Positions 43,600 through 55,377 of a DNA stretch of 64,000 nucleotides are shown one piece after another. The notes below the pieces were generated by a model. That model searched no databases. It saw only the letters and a program-made list of their open reading frames with translations, and was not told the DNA's origin. Origin of the DNA: Ahaetulla prasina (Eukaryota; Chordata; Lepidosauria; Squamata; Colubridae); NCBI RefSeq assembly GCF_028640845.1, contig NC_080546.1, positions 72,335,051 to 72,399,050 of the forward strand. Reading direction: 5' to 3'. How positions within the stretch are numbered: the stretch's first letter is position 1; the number at the start of each line of letters is the position of its first letter. A program made the translations under genes and the position numbers.

Positions 43600-44420
43600 A
43601 ATTCAGCATCCAGGTGATTGCCTCTGGCATTGCTACATTCAGAACTTCTAGGGAACCAGAGAATACAGATCATGGGAAATATTACACAATATGTTTAATA
43701 GTTTGCATATCAGCACCACAATCACAACAAGGGGAATCGTTCCAATGATACAGGGCAGAGCATTTCTTGAAGTATCACACATAATTCCATTCAGTTTTGA
43801 CCAGACACAGCAAGGCAAGTCAAAAGGGATCACTAATGGTCAGGCCACAAGAAGGTACCTTGGACTATACCTCTCTCCAGACATTCTTAGATTTAAATCC
43901 TGCTGGTCTACAGGATTTTAATCTTGTGATGGGCTTGTGCATTGACCTGGTGAACAGGGAGGGCCTTGTTCAGCATCTTTGACCATAGCCGAAAAAAAGC
44001 TTGTTATCTTTTAACTGGGGCAATCTGATATTGCTAAATACTGGTAACCAGTGCATGGGAGTGGAATGCAATGATTGATACATATTGCACAGATGATACA
44101 CATTGTCTGGCAGAGTTGTATATCAACCATTTGGATGTGGGCACTGTAAAGCTACACACAGGCACAATATTCAGCTATGTAGTAAACCAAGCCAAGACTG
44201 TAATTCATAGGGTTTTAACATCAGCACCCCAGGTTGTTCCAACCAGTCTGTTCAGTAAATTATTGAGGCTTTTCAATTTTGCAGCTGTTTTTTCCAGGTG
44301 TTGTCGGGAGGTTAGTGATCTGTCCAGTGTTATTCCCAGGTATTTCAGAGAGTTATTACATTGTAAAATACAACTCTGGAACTTCACTAAAGGCTGAAGG
44401 CTGCTGTGGTGGGATGAAAG
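43600..44420 (-). mobile_element. degenerate LINE ORF fragment
   Basis: The minus frame 44,387-44,205 encodes LKYLGITLDRSLTSRQHLEK and LKSLNNLLNRLVGTTWGAD, typical of the post-palm region of Jockey-superfamily RTs. Broken homology (TLPDN, MHWLPVFSNI-like) continues toward 44,040. The left boundary is uncertain. Confidence 0.5.
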
Positions 44421-44910
44421 ACCAGTAGTTCTGTTTAGAACATCATCATGCTATGTTTCAGGAAATCAGGGATTCACCTGTTAAATGCTTGGTGGGCATT
44501 CAATCAATTTTAATCACTGTTGCTATCCCTTAAAACAGAGGAAAAAAGCTTGAGGTAATCCATCTGAAGCATGCAGAGATTGATCTGTTGTGCCCAAGTC
44601 TGATCTTCATTCCTGACATTCTGATTAGAGACTTAGGTCATGCACTTGTCTTTGGATAACTTGCTCTGATCATTTGTGAAGTGTGGAAATTCTGACTGCT
44701 TCTATCCTTGCAGCTCCTATTGATCTAACTTGTAAAATGTTTCTCATCATTAACTAATTTAGTCTACATCCCTCTAATAATAGTAGGGGTCAAAAGTGGG
44801 TCATGGATTGAATAAATAGAATATCGAGAGTAGTCTGTCTTACCCGAACCGCAATGTATGCTTCATGGTTTAAGAAGTTTAATAGCTAATGCTTCCTTTT
44901 TCTTTAGGAC

Positions 44911-45268
44911 CATGATGACAAATCTATAGCACACATGCCAGAGGTGGCATGCAGTGCCTTGTCTGTGGACACGTGAGCCGTCGCCCCAATACAGCCTTGC
45001 CACACATATGTGCGTGCCTCCCATTGGCCAGCTGGTCTTTGGGTCTCTGCCACGCTTGTGCGGGGGGCGGGGTGTGTGCGGGGGGTGTTTGTGCATGCAC
45101 AGGGGGGATGTATGCCAGGCCAATGTGCGTATGCAGGGACCACACAAATGCACAGGGTGCAGGGAAGCCACATGCGCATTGCAGTTTGAGTTCAGGTGCA
45201 CACGCCACATTTGGTGCATGCATACACATGATTTGGGCACTTGGTCCAGAAAAGGTTAGTCATCACTG
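44911..45268. mobile_element. hAT-like non-autonomous element
   Basis: The left end CATGATGACAAATCTAT and right end AGGTTAGTCATCACTG are inverted. The flanks TCTTTAGGA and AGTTAGGA match about 6 of 8. The body starts GCACACATGCCAGAGGTGGC and is GC-rich, unlike its surroundings. The overlapping ORFs on both strands are not credible genes. Confidence 0.7.
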
Positions 45269-45274
45269 AGTTAG

Positions 45275-45965
45275 GATCTAGTAAAACAGAACTAACCTCT
45301 GACACTAATTCAGTATTGCACTCCTATCAACAAGTAACCAAGAATATATAGAAAGTGAAATGTCAACTAGGGATAGTAGAACCAAATTTAAATCTAAATT
45401 CTGGTTCAGTTGTAGGTATAAAGAAGAAATTAATTGAAGCCAGTAAAACCTGAAATAACACTTGACCTTGTTCATGGAATATTGTCTTAGATCTAAAGAA
45501 CCTTCTGAAGCAGGGAAGCTAATTATAGTGGGGACATGGTTGGACCACTTTCAATTTCTATTATGATGACTATGTGTCATCCAAGCACTTGGCTCGCTAG
45601 GGCTAAATATTTACCTCATGTGTGGTAATAGTCTCGTGTGTGTGTTTCTAAAAAAAACCTTAAGCTCACTAAGCAACTAAAGAATGGTAAATTTGAAAGA
45701 CTGATGTCAGCTCTCTCAGGTAAACCAGACAGGAAACACAACTAGGTAAGCTAATTCTATTTTATTGTAATGCTACATTAACATTATCATGTAAGTTTGA
45801 ATGTACAAGCTTCCTGCCACCACTTTTAACCACCTAATCAATTAGAGTGGATCCTTCCTAAGTTTCTTCCTCTGACTGTTAATTCATGATTTCTTCTCTT
45901 ATTGTTTTTTAGGCAGCTTCTCTTCCCCTTATCCCCCAAGGTCATTCCCACATCCTCTTACAATT
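45275..45965. other. no gene or repeat family recognised
   Basis: No supportable feature. Confidence 0.4.
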
Positions 45966-45969
45966 ATTG

Positions 45970-46185
45970 AATAGCAATAGCACTTAAACTTTTATACCAC
46001 TCCATAGTGCTTCACTGGGCGGTTTACAGTGTCACCATATTGTCGTCAATAATTTGGGTCTTCATTTTACCAACTTCAAAATGATAAAAGGTGAATCAAT
46101 CTTGAGCCCATCACGATTGACCTACAGACTGTGGGCAGAGTTAGCCTGCAATGCAGCATTCTAAACACTATGCCACCAGGACTCT
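45970..46185 (-). mobile_element. tRNA-derived SINE, nearly full length
   Basis: Tail AGCAATAGCACTTAAAC, middle CGGTTTACAG...AATTTGGGTCTTCATTTTACC, head ending GCATTCTAAACACTATGCCACC. About 216 bp. This is the best reference in the window for the partial copies at 5,968, 24,135, 33,123 and 61,960. Confidence 0.72.
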
Positions 46186-46290
46186 TTAGATCTACAAAAT
46201 CCAACAACCTGTCAAACTATCTTCAAAATGGCTTTATGCCACCCTCCTCATTGATTTGAAAGCTATGTTGATTGTACTAATGGCCTGACT

Positions 46291-46830
46291 ATTTATTTAT
46301 TTATTTATTTATTATTTAAATTTGTATACCGCCCTTCTCCCGAAGGACTCAGGGCGGTTCACAGCCAAGTAAAAAATGCACAATACATACAATTAAAATA
46401 CTAGTAAAAAACTTATTTAAATTGGCCACAATTAAAATTTGGAAATAAAACCCATTAAAAACCCATAACTTAAAAAACTAACCCAGTCCAGCGCAGATAA
46501 ATAAGTAAGTTTTGAGCTCGCGGCGAAAGGTTCGGAGGTCCGGAAGTTGACGAAGTCCTGGGGGGAGTTCGTTCCAGAGGGCGGGAGCCCCCACAGAGAA
46601 GGCCCTTCCCCTGGGTGTCGCCAGACGACACTGTCGCGCCGACGGCACCCTGAGGAGTCCCTCTCTGTGAGAGCGCACGGGTCGGTGAGAGGTATTCGGT
46701 AGCAGCAGGCGGTCCCGTAAGTAACCCGGCCCTATGCCATGGAGCGCTTTAAAGACGTTCACCAACACCTTGAAGCGCACCTGGAAGGCCACAGGTAGCC
46801 AGTGCAGCCTGCGCAGGATAGGTGTCACTA
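46291..46830 (-). mobile_element. L2-type LINE, 5'-truncated 3' end
   Basis: The minus frame 46,478-46,828 encodes LRRLHWLPVAFQVRFK, FKALHGIGPGYLRDRLL, SVGAPALWNELPPGLRQ and KTYLFICAGLG. The terminal hairpin is complete at about 46,329-46,360, with a TTTA tail. It is very similar to 127-656. Confidence 0.78.
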
Positions 46831-47162
46831 TGAACTATATTCGTATCTTCTATAATAAAAATGGTGTAAATTACAATGATTAATCGTTGTGCTACAATAA
46901 AATTCTTACATATAGGCCAGATTTTTTTCTTCTAATTACTTTGCTGGTGCCAATAGCAGACCAAACAAAAGTCAGACAGAGATATATGTTTGTCATCAAT
47001 TAATGAATTTTAAATTAATTTTAACATAAACCTTAACAACAAAAGACTTCCATATTCTTGTGTTAGTGAATAATTGTACAGCTGTCTTTTGTATACTGAC
47101 TATTCAGCTATCCTATCTTTATATTCCATGTGCACTTAAGGTGGAATCAGCAAGTATTAGAG

Positions 47163-48352
47163 CATATTCCTAACAGACAGGAAGCAGCAGGTGAAGCTAA
47201 GCAGAATCACATCAGATACCTGTACACTTAGCACAGGGGCCTCACAAGGCTGTGTGCTCTCTCCACTTCTCTTCTCTCTATATACCAGTGACTGCATCTC
47301 CAACGATCCACCTGTTAAACTACTGAAGTTCACAGATGACACAACAGTGATTGGTCTCATTCGAGACAATGATGAATCTTCTTACAGACGGGAGGTTGAA
47401 CAACTAGCATCATGGTGCGACCAGAGCAATCTGGAACTGAACACACTCAAAACCATAGAAATGGTGGTGAAATTTAGGAGAAACCCTCCCATACTACCAC
47501 CTCTTACAATACTAGACAACACAGTATCAAGAGTAGAGACTTTCAAATTTCTCGGTTCTACCATATCTAATGACCTAGAATGGATGCCTAACATCAAAAA
47601 CTCATCAAAAAAGCACAACAAAAAATGTTCTTTCTGCACCAACTCAGAAAGCTCAAACTGCCCAAGGAGCTACTGATCCAGTTCTACAGAGGAATTATTG
47701 AGTCTGTCATTTGCACCTCTATAACTGTCTAGTTTGTTCTGCAACCCAATGAGACAGACACAGACTTCAGAGGATAGTTAGAATTGCAGAAAAAACAATT
47801 ACTATCAACCTTCCTTCCATTGAGGACCTGTATACTGCACCAGTCAAAAAGAGGGCTGTGAAAATATTTACAAACCCCTCACATCCTGGACATAAATTGT
47901 TTCAACTCCTACCCTCAAAACAAAGCTATAGAGCACTGCACACTAGAACAACTAGACACAAGAAGAATTTTTTCCTGAACGCCATTACTCTGCTAAATAA
48001 ATAATTCCCTCAACACGGTCAAACTAGTTATTAAGTCTGCATTACTATTAATCTTCTCATCGTTCACCCATCTCCTTCCACTTATGACTGTATGACTGTA
48101 ACCTTGTTGCTGGTATCCTTACGGTTTATATTGACTGTTTCCTAATATGATTTGATTGATTATTTGTTCCCTAAGACTATCATTAAGTGTTGTACCTTAT
48201 GATTCTTGATAAATGTATCTTTTCTTTTATGTACACTGAGAGCATATGCACCAAGACAAATTCCTTGTGTGTCCAATCACACTTGGCCAATAAAGAATTC
48301 TATTCTATTCTATTCTATTCTATTCTATTCTATTCTATTCTATTCTATTCTA
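47163..48352 (+). mobile_element. CR1/L3-type LINE with RT part and (ATTCT)n tail
   Basis: The frame 47,191-47,676 encodes GASQGCVLSPLLFSLYTSD, then LLKFTDDTTVIGL (the YADD position reads FTDD), LNTLKTIEMVVKFRRN and ETFKFLGSTISNDLEW. Frameshift and stops follow; broken homology runs to about 48,000. The 3' UTR with TGTGTCCAATCACACTTGG and the ATTCT tail match the other snake-type ends. It ties that tail to a CR1-group RT. Confidence 0.85.
48298..48352. repeat. (ATTCT)n microsatellite
   Basis: About 11 ATTCT units seeded by the LINE tail. Confidence 0.93.
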
Positions 48353-48359
48353 ATTCTGT

Positions 48360-50170
48360 ATGGTACCAATGAAAAGTTAGTCATAAATTATGCAAGAATG
48401 AAGTGGTAGAAATCACCAAAAAGCATATCAATTGCATACATAATAGAAAAATAAGTATCAATGAGCAGGTGAATAAGGTAGAAGATGCTTTTTAATCCTT
48501 CTTAACATGGAAATACCAAATAAAGGACACCATGTGTGCACAAAGAATGTCTAATGCAATAGCTCAATTTGTGAGCGGTAGAGGCAATTATTTTATCCCA
48601 TCTGCTATAAAATGCTTTAAGGCAAATATTAAACATAATGTTTTATAGTGCACAATCAGCTTATTTGAAGTCCTGAGAGCCTTAATTCAGATCAAATTTA
48701 TGAATGATGCTTTGAATATCCTTCTGTGTTCTAAATGCATTTGCTCACTAAGATAATAGTTTAATGTAAACTACATGAGACTTTTTTCAACATTAATTAT
48801 CATAGACAATGCACGTTCTTTTGAAAGAAAAACAAAGGAACATATATAAGGTATTTAGGGTTTTTAGCCCATTTTCTGCTTCAATGAGGTTATAAGAACC
48901 TTATGTTTTATTCAAAATTACAAAGCAATTGAACTTTAGCCTCATATTATAATATAAGCACTCTACAGGGAAAGCCATATATTCTGGGCTTCCAATGAGG
49001 ATTCATGGCAAACCAGACACTCCTGGAGGAGTGGCAAGAGAAGATTGCAGAGAAGATTGACAGTGAATTCTGGCCCACAAAAATCTCTACAGCAAAAGGA
49101 GAGAACATGAGATTGCCAACATGTATTCTGGACAGATGCTTCTTGTGAGTAGACAACAGGAACTCAGGTTTTTACAGTCAGTTCATGAGTTGATTGGTTG
49201 GGACTTGAAAGGTTTCAACCCAACCCATGCCTGTTAATATAGCCTATAAGGACATAAAGTTTGTGGGCTCTCGTTTCTTTTGGGGGGGGAAATTTGGGGG
49301 GGGAAATTAAACAGCTATTAAAAATTAAACAGGAACTTATTCAATAACTTTATAACTTCAATGGCAAGTTTAGAGCACAAGGTGAATCATATAAAAGCAT
49401 GTTATTATTTTTCTCTGTCACCCCCCAAATTCTTTGTCACAATATTTCTGCTGTGCCAAGAAATATGACAGTATGTGAAAAGTATTGTTTCACCAATTAT
49501 TTCCCATGAAACACGCCATTCTATTGCAATATAAATAAGGGGCCAGAAAGCTTTTTAAGAAACATACCTGACTGAGGAGAAGAACAACTAAGGAATGCAT
49601 TCCTAATGGTATTTATTTAGATATATATTCGTAAAGTTATTTTAATCTGATTTTAGTACTGTATTAGAAATCATTAACATGTTTTCCCAATTTGATCCTT
49701 TACACAGCAATAAGGTGGATGTTATTTATTTATGATTAAATTACCAAGCTGAAATTTAGCATTTTTTTGCATTGCTCAATAAGAGCATTGCCAGAAGAGT
49801 TGCTTAAAATTAAATCAAACTGTCTTAATTTCCAAGTCAAGCTAACTTAAAAGGTTTATATTGCCATCTAGAGGAAACAGAAAAAGAAAACAAGTTCTTT
49901 TATTGGAATAAAGCTCAGAAATGTGTATTTTAGTTGTTAATTTAGATATAAACTAATAGAATGTAAATATATAAAAAATAATAGAAAGAAAAAATGGAAC
50001 AGAAAAGAAAAATAGAAAAGAAGGAAAAAAATTAAAACATTTTTTTAAAAAATAATTTCCTTTAAATAATAAAGGAAAAGAAGAAATATTTAAAGAAATG
50101 AATCCCTATAGCAACAATTATAAACCATTTTAGTAACTTATATCACCCTTATTAAAACACAGCAAATGAT
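48360..50170. other. AT-rich stretch with no gene seen
   Basis: No supportable coding or repeat feature. A G-rich run lies at about 49,281-49,303. Confidence 0.45.
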
Positions 50171-50172
50171 GT

Positions 50173-50216
50173 GAGGGGTCCTTGGTGCTCTCTAAACTTA
50201 GTTGTTTTCTTGAACA
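50173..50216 (+). mobile_element. Penelope-like terminal fragment
   Basis: GGTCCTTGGTGCTCTCTAAA and CTTAGTTGTTTTCTTG match the block at 53,221-53,318 on the far side of the Gypsy element. Confidence 0.4.
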
Positions 50217-50428
50217 ACTGATGTACTAAATGTTTGTTTGTTTATAAAATAAAAAAACTTTTTTTAAAAAAATCAAAGAACTGCACTGAAGATGCGGTCA
50301 TTTGAAAATCATATTTTTTACAATTGTTTTGTATGAATTTGGATTTGACTTTCTGTAATGCCCCAAAATACTGAATGTCTCTCTTTTTTTAAAAAAAATT
50401 GAAATGGGAGCATTTTGTTTACTTACAG

Positions 50429-50807
50429 TGTCAGCTTTGGAAGCCATACTAGGCCGAAGGCTTCCACACGCTGCCACTTTCTCTGGTGTGGGAAAATAGG
50501 AGAGGGGGGTGAGGGTACAAGGGGCTATTAGACATAACAACATTCTTCCTGCTGGTCAAGGTCAGGCTGGGCTCACATCTGGAGGAGTGGCCGGAGTGAT
50601 GCTTCGACGGTTGAGGATTGGAGCATTTGACCAGCAGAGGGGTCATGAGGGTGGAGATTTTGGAGTTTGTATTACTGAGAGAGGAACCCGAATCCCCAGT
50701 TTCAGTTTTCATCCAACTGTGCCAGTTTACCTATGCTAGTAAAAGAACTTTGAAAGATATTGGCTTCGGAGTATTTTCTGCAGAAGGAGTTTTCTGGAAC
50801 GCTGAAA
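50429..50807 (+). mobile_element. 5' LTR of the Gypsy element
   Basis: 379 bp, starting TGTCAGCTTTGGAAGCC and ending GAACGCTGAAA, where the 3' LTR has CACTGACA. The small ORFs within have no known function. Confidence 0.88.
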
Positions 50808-52700
50808 CTTCCTGACCATTTGTGGTCCAGGAAGACGCGAATGATGTGGCGGTAGCGGCCATTCTAATGCAAATGAATGCCCAAAACAAACTCATGCCCT
50901 GCACTTACGTCTTGAAAAAGTTGACGGACACAGAACGCAGGTGGGCGGTTTGGTAAAAAGAAGCTTTTGCAGTACGATGGGCTCTCCTGTCCTGGACAAA
51001 CTTCCTGGAGAGGGTAAAAGAACCATTTGAAGTGTGGACAGACCACAAGAACATTGAGGCCCTAAAGACCCCTCGAAAGCTTTCCCCTAAACAGGTTTGA
51101 TGGGCTCAGTACTTCAAGCAGTTTAACTTCAACCTCAAATACATCCCGGGGGGGCAGAACCTACTAGCTGATGCCCTATCGAGAAAGCCCCAATTTGACA
51201 GCCGGCGAGAAGAGATAGTTCATGCTATCATCTCCGAAACCCAACCAGCGGGCCAAGATCATGCTCAGCTGCAACCACGCTATGGTTTCAACCTCCCAGA
51301 GGGCAAGTTGTTGACAGAACTGAAATCAGCCCTCACAACAGATGCCTGGTTCAAAGAGAACCTAACTAATTTAACCCTAAGAGAAGGACTGGCTTGGAAG
51401 GGCGCTAAGATTTATGTACCAGCCAATATGCAACTCAAGGTGCTGCAAAGGAGTCATGACTCTCGGCTTTGAAAACCCTCCATTGACTAGGAGACAATTC
51501 TGGTGGCCAAAAATGAAACCAGATGTAGAGGACTATGTAAGGAGTTGCGCCACCATGAAAGCCAGACCAGGGAAAGCCCCTGGACTTCTCCAAACCGTGG
51601 CCGAACCCACAAGGCCCTAGGAAGAGATTGCTATGGATTTCATCATTAAGTTCCTATCAGCGGAGGGAATAGAATGATTTGGACAGTCGTTGATTTGTTT
51701 TTCAAACAAGCCCACTTCACCGCCTGCAGCGGGTTACCTTCAGCAAGGAAATTGGCGAAACTGTTCATGAAGTACATTTACAGACTACATGGAGTTCCAA
51801 AGATCAGACTACGGAGTCCAGTTTACTGTTAAGTTCTGGAGAGAGTTCCTGCGGTCCATTGGGTCATCCCAGGGACTTAGCTCCGCCTTTCATCCGGCCA
51901 CTAACGGAGCTGTAGAAAAATTGAGCACGATGGTGGAACAGTATATTAGGTGTTATGTAAACTACCAGCAAGAGAACTGGGCAGAGCTGTTACCGTTTGC
52001 AGAAGTGGCATATAATAATGCAGCACACAGTAGCACGGGGTTAACTCGTTTTCAGATAACCACCGGCATGGATTTTGTGCCTATGCCTGATTTCCCCCCC
52101 CCCATAGAACCTCCCACTTCCGTGTCTCTGACGGATTGGATGAATTCATTGAAAAGGGGGTGGGAGGACACTAAAAAAGCTTTGGCTGAAGCAGCAGAAA
52201 AATATAAAACTCAAGCCGACAAACACTGATCCCTTCAACCCCCTTTCCAGGTGGGGGATAGAGTGTATTTGTCTACTAAATATTTAAGATTGCTTAGCAA
52301 AAAATTTGGTCCCAAATTTATAAGTCCTTTCCCCATAGTAAAGGTAATTAACCCGGTGACTGTCCAACTTAGCCTCCCTCGAATATTAGGGAAAGTAAAC
52401 CCAGTGTTTCACAGTAGCTTATTGAAACCAGCTAGGGGATGTAGCTTGAGGCCCTTACCAGCTGCTCCCCCACTCCTTTGATAATCCGGGGGAGACCCAC
52501 TACGAAATTAAAAAGATCCTTGACTCTAGACTATACAGAGGTTGCTTACAATATTTGGTCCACTGGAAAGGGTACTCATTGTCTGAAGCTACTTGGATGA
52601 AAAGCTGGGATATAAATGCTGATGCTCTAGTCAAGCAATTTCATGATAAATTCCCTGAGAAACATAAAAGTCCTTCTGGGGGGAGAAGAGGGGGTTAGAA
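50808..52700 (+). pseudogene. Gypsy pol remnant: RNase H, integrase, chromodomain
   Basis: The RNase H part (50,808-51,190) ends LADALSRKP. The integrase core is visible as VVDLFFKQAHF-like sequence near 51,690, SDYGVQF at 51,806 and HPATNGAVEKLSTMVEQY at 51,893, covering the three acidic positions. AFAEVAYNNAAHSSTG-like sequence follows. A GDRVYLSTKYLRL block (52,255) and the chromodomain YEIKKILDSRLYRG, LVHWKGYS, ATWMKSW (52,500-52,615) follow. It is spread over several frames, so no functional polyprotein exists. Confidence 0.9.
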
Positions 52701-52789
52701 GGGTATATACTGGGCATTAACCCCATCTTTTGCTTTTTGTCTGTTTTGTTTTCTAGGGTGTGTTTTCTTTTGGGGGGGGGGGGGACACC

Positions 52790-53177
52790 TGTCAGCTTTG
52801 GAAGCCATACTAGGCCGAAGGCTTCCATATGCTGCCACTTTCTCCAGTGTCGGAAAGTAGGGGAGGGGGTGGTGGTACAAGGGACTATTAGACATAACAA
52901 CATTCTTCCTGCCAGTCAAGGTCAGGCTGAGCTCACATCTGGAGAAGGAGTGGCCGGAGTGATGTCTCGAGATGGGACGGTTGAAGATTGGAGCATGTGA
53001 TTGGCAGAGGGGTCATGAGGGTGGGGATTTTGGAGTTTGTATTACTGAGGGAGGAACCCGGATCCCCAGATTCGGATTTCAACCAACTGTGCCAGATTAC
53101 CTATGCTAGTAAAAGAACTTTGAAAGATATTGGCTTTGGAGTATTTTCTGCAGGAGGGGTTTTCTGAAACACTGACA
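52790..53177 (+). mobile_element. 3' LTR of the Gypsy element
   Basis: 388 bp, TGTCAGC...CTGACA. It differs from the 5' LTR by scattered substitutions and small indels, by eye several percent, so the insertion is not very recent. A poly(G) run (52,772-52,784) lies just upstream at the polypurine-tract position. Confidence 0.9.
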
Positions 53178-53220
53178 TACAGTACAGCCATCTTCCAGAA
53201 CTGTGAAAAAAATAAAAATA

Positions 53221-53318
53221 AACTTAGTTGTTTTCTTGTAGACATTTCTTTACCAAACTAGGTAACATTGTCAGTGCTAGAAACAAAGCTCAGAGAGCAC
53301 CAAGGACTCCTCATTTCA
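53221..53318 (-). mobile_element. Penelope-like terminal relic with hammerhead-like core
   Basis: The minus strand reads CTGACAA (53,275-53,269), then GTTACC paired with GGTAAA, then GAAATGTC (53,248-53,241). The intact form would be CTGATGA-stem-GAAACGTC. The flanking AACTTAGTTGTTTTCTTG recurs at 50,198, and an inverted GAGAGCACCAAGGACTCC lies at its right end. Confidence 0.5.
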
Positions 53319-53703
53319 TCCCATTATTGTTTTGGAAGGCTTATACCTAGAAACAAAGTCTTAAGGCTTTTTGGTTTAGTAATGTCAGAAGTTAAATTGG
53401 GTACAGGAATTGGGTATGTCTACTAGTCTACTGAAAAGAAAGTCTAAGGGAGACATGATAGCAGTGTTTAAATATTTGAAGGGCTCCTACAAAGACAACA
53501 GGATCAAACTATTTTCAAAGTACCAAAAGACAAGAAACAATGGATGGAAAGTAACCAAGAAGAGAAGCAACCTAGAACTAAGGAGAAATTTCCTGACAGA
53601 ACAATTTATCAATGGAATAGATTGCCTTCAGAAATTGTGGGTGCTCCATTACTGGAGGTTTTCAAAACGAGACTGGACAATCATTTATCTGAAATGATAT
53701 AGG

Positions 53704-53837
53704 GCAGCGCTGTCAAACTGGCGGCCCACGGGCTGGATGCGTCACACACAGGCCACACCCACTGCAGCTCCGCGAAGAGGAAAAACATCATGATACGTCA
53801 CGTGACGGCAATGTGACACCAGCAGTTTGACACCCAT
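53704..53837. mobile_element. non-autonomous hAT element with perfect 8-bp TSD
   Basis: 134 bp, GCAGCGCTGTCAAACTGGCGG to CAGTTTGACACCCAT. GATATAGG flanks at 53,696-53,703 and 53,838-53,845 (8 of 8). Palindromic CGTCACGTGACG inside. Confidence 0.88.
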
Positions 53838-53878
53838 GATATAGGGTCTCCTACTCAAGCAGGGGGGTTGGACTAGAA

Positions 53879-54013
53879 CAGAGGTCTCCAACCTTGGCAA
53901 CTTTCAGCCTGGTGGACTTTAACTCCCAGAATTCCCCAGCCAGCTTTGCTGGCTGGGGGATTCTGGGAGTTGAAGTCCACCAGGCTGAAAATTGCCAAGG
54001 TTGGAGACCTCCG
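53879..54013. mobile_element. foldback hAT element with perfect 8-bp TSD
   Basis: 135 bp, almost entirely one palindrome (CAGAGGTCTCCAACCTTGG ... CCAAGGTTGGAGACCTCCG), centred on GCCAGCTTTGCTGGC. GACTAGAA flanks at 53,871-53,878 and 54,014-54,021 (8 of 8). Confidence 0.92.
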
Positions 54014-54069
54014 GACTAGAAGACCTCCAAGATGTCTTCCAACTCTATTATTCTATCTTCCATGTTCTA

Positions 54070-55195
54070 TGCATAGTGATTCCTTTCATTGTAGTTCTTC
54101 ATAGTACAAACATTAAAGTTAGTGAACTTTTATCTAAATAAATATAAAAGTTTTGATTCTGTCAGGTTTTAATATATTCAATCCACTAGTGAGCACATGT
54201 GCTGTATATTCTGAAAAAAAAATTCACTAATATCCATGGACCTAAATGGATTTCTTATTCCTTATTCCAGTAATTCAAGGCTATATATATTACCTTCAGT
54301 AATAGTAATTGGGTGTTCCTATTCTTTTAACAATCTGATGACCTTTTCTCCCAAACTATTTACTTTTAAATAGAAAAAAAAAAGTTTAAATGCTTTATGG
54401 TCTTCCTTCATGGTGTATTTACATAATCCAAATGTTTTGAATGAATGCAGAACTGGCTTTAGCATGAAACCACCAGCAGATTCTAAAAAATAATGATTGC
54501 TACTTTTGTTAGCATAAAATGCCTTTTAGTATAAAATGAGTAGGATATATGTTCACAGCAATGGCAGCTTACAATGCACACACCTCAAAACCCCAATGTG
54601 GAGTCAGAATTTATCCATGATAAACATTATAAGACAGTATTAAAATTGCTTTATTTTTTAATTCAAACCAAACCTAACATAATTAAAAACACAGGGCTAT
54701 TTTCCCTAGGTAGCTTTTATCTACAGTATATTTATTTTACCAAATATTATGACACTCATTCAAAGACTCTAGGAAACTTATAACAAAATACTTTCTACAC
54801 TAACTTTTTTGCTAAGAAGATTTATTACACAGCAGAAGAACTATATTTCATAGCATTCAACTCTATTTAACATCTTGATCGGCGCGAATAATAAGAACTT
54901 CAAAATAATTTTCGTATTAGAATGAATAAGATTTCAGTCTCAGTATGCATCTAAACCACAGTGCCAATTAAATGCCTGTAAAAATTTTATCAGATCCTAA
55001 AGCTTACATTTTAAAATTGTATTTATGGAGATGGCCACTTTTAAGAATTCTGACAGTAAATAATCTGCATACATATCTAGTGGGCAATCCAATTTTGATG
55101 TTTTAAAGCTGACTGGGTAAATTATTAGCTCAGAAACCACACAGGGCTTGTATCTTCAAGCCATATCCAAGTCATAAACACATATTGATATCACG
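54070..55195. other. AT-rich stretch with no gene seen
   Basis: No supportable feature. Confidence 0.45.
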
Positions 55196-55196
55196 G

Positions 55197-55377
55197 ATTA
55201 CATTGATAGATTAACAGAGTTGGAAGGGACCTTATAGGTCATCTAGTCCAACCCCCCCACTCAAGCAGACCTACACCATTTCTGAAAAATGGCAGTCCAA
55301 TCTTTTTTTTGAAAGTCTTAAGTGATGAAACTCCCACAACTTCCGAAGGCAAGTTGTTCCATTGGTTGATTGTTCTT
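55197..55377 (-). mobile_element. CR1 LINE 3' end (outermost layer, left part)
   Basis: GAGTTGGAAGGGACCTTATAG, CTAGTCCAACCCCCCC and CAAGTTGTTCCATTGG. The copy resumes at 57,838 after the L1 insertion and runs to about 59,600. Confidence 0.88.

Larger units (their letters stand above)
50429..53177 (+). mobile_element. Ty3/Gypsy chromovirus with internal deletion
   Basis: Two LTRs in direct orientation bound about 2.0 kb of pol. Perfect 5-bp repeats TACAG lie at 50,424-50,428 and 53,178-53,182. The domain order is RNase H (FEVWTDHKNIEALKTP, then LADALSRKP), integrase zinc-binding and core, and a C-terminal chromodomain. Primer-binding site, gag, protease and reverse transcriptase are absent: pol starts in the RT/RNase H junction just after the 5' LTR. 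In-frame stops and frameshifts occur near 50,956, 51,099, 51,470 and 51,620. It is a dead copy. Confidence 0.92.
53400..54065 (+). mobile_element. CR1 LINE 3' end carrying two hAT insertions
   Basis: The frame 53,410-53,697 encodes KSKGDMIAVFKYLKG, RIKLFSKYQKTRNNGWKVTKK, LELRRNFLTEQFINGIDCLQKLWV-like and RLDNHLSE-like CR1 C-terminal sequence. The 3' UTR (GGGTCTCCTACTCAAGCAGG, GGACTAGAAGACC) ends in ATTCTATC-like repeats. Two hAT elements interrupt the 3' UTR. Confidence 0.85.

Noticed and set aside
44863..45269. Five overlapping ORFs on both strands
   Set aside because: They fall inside a GC-rich hAT-like repeat and lack any domain.
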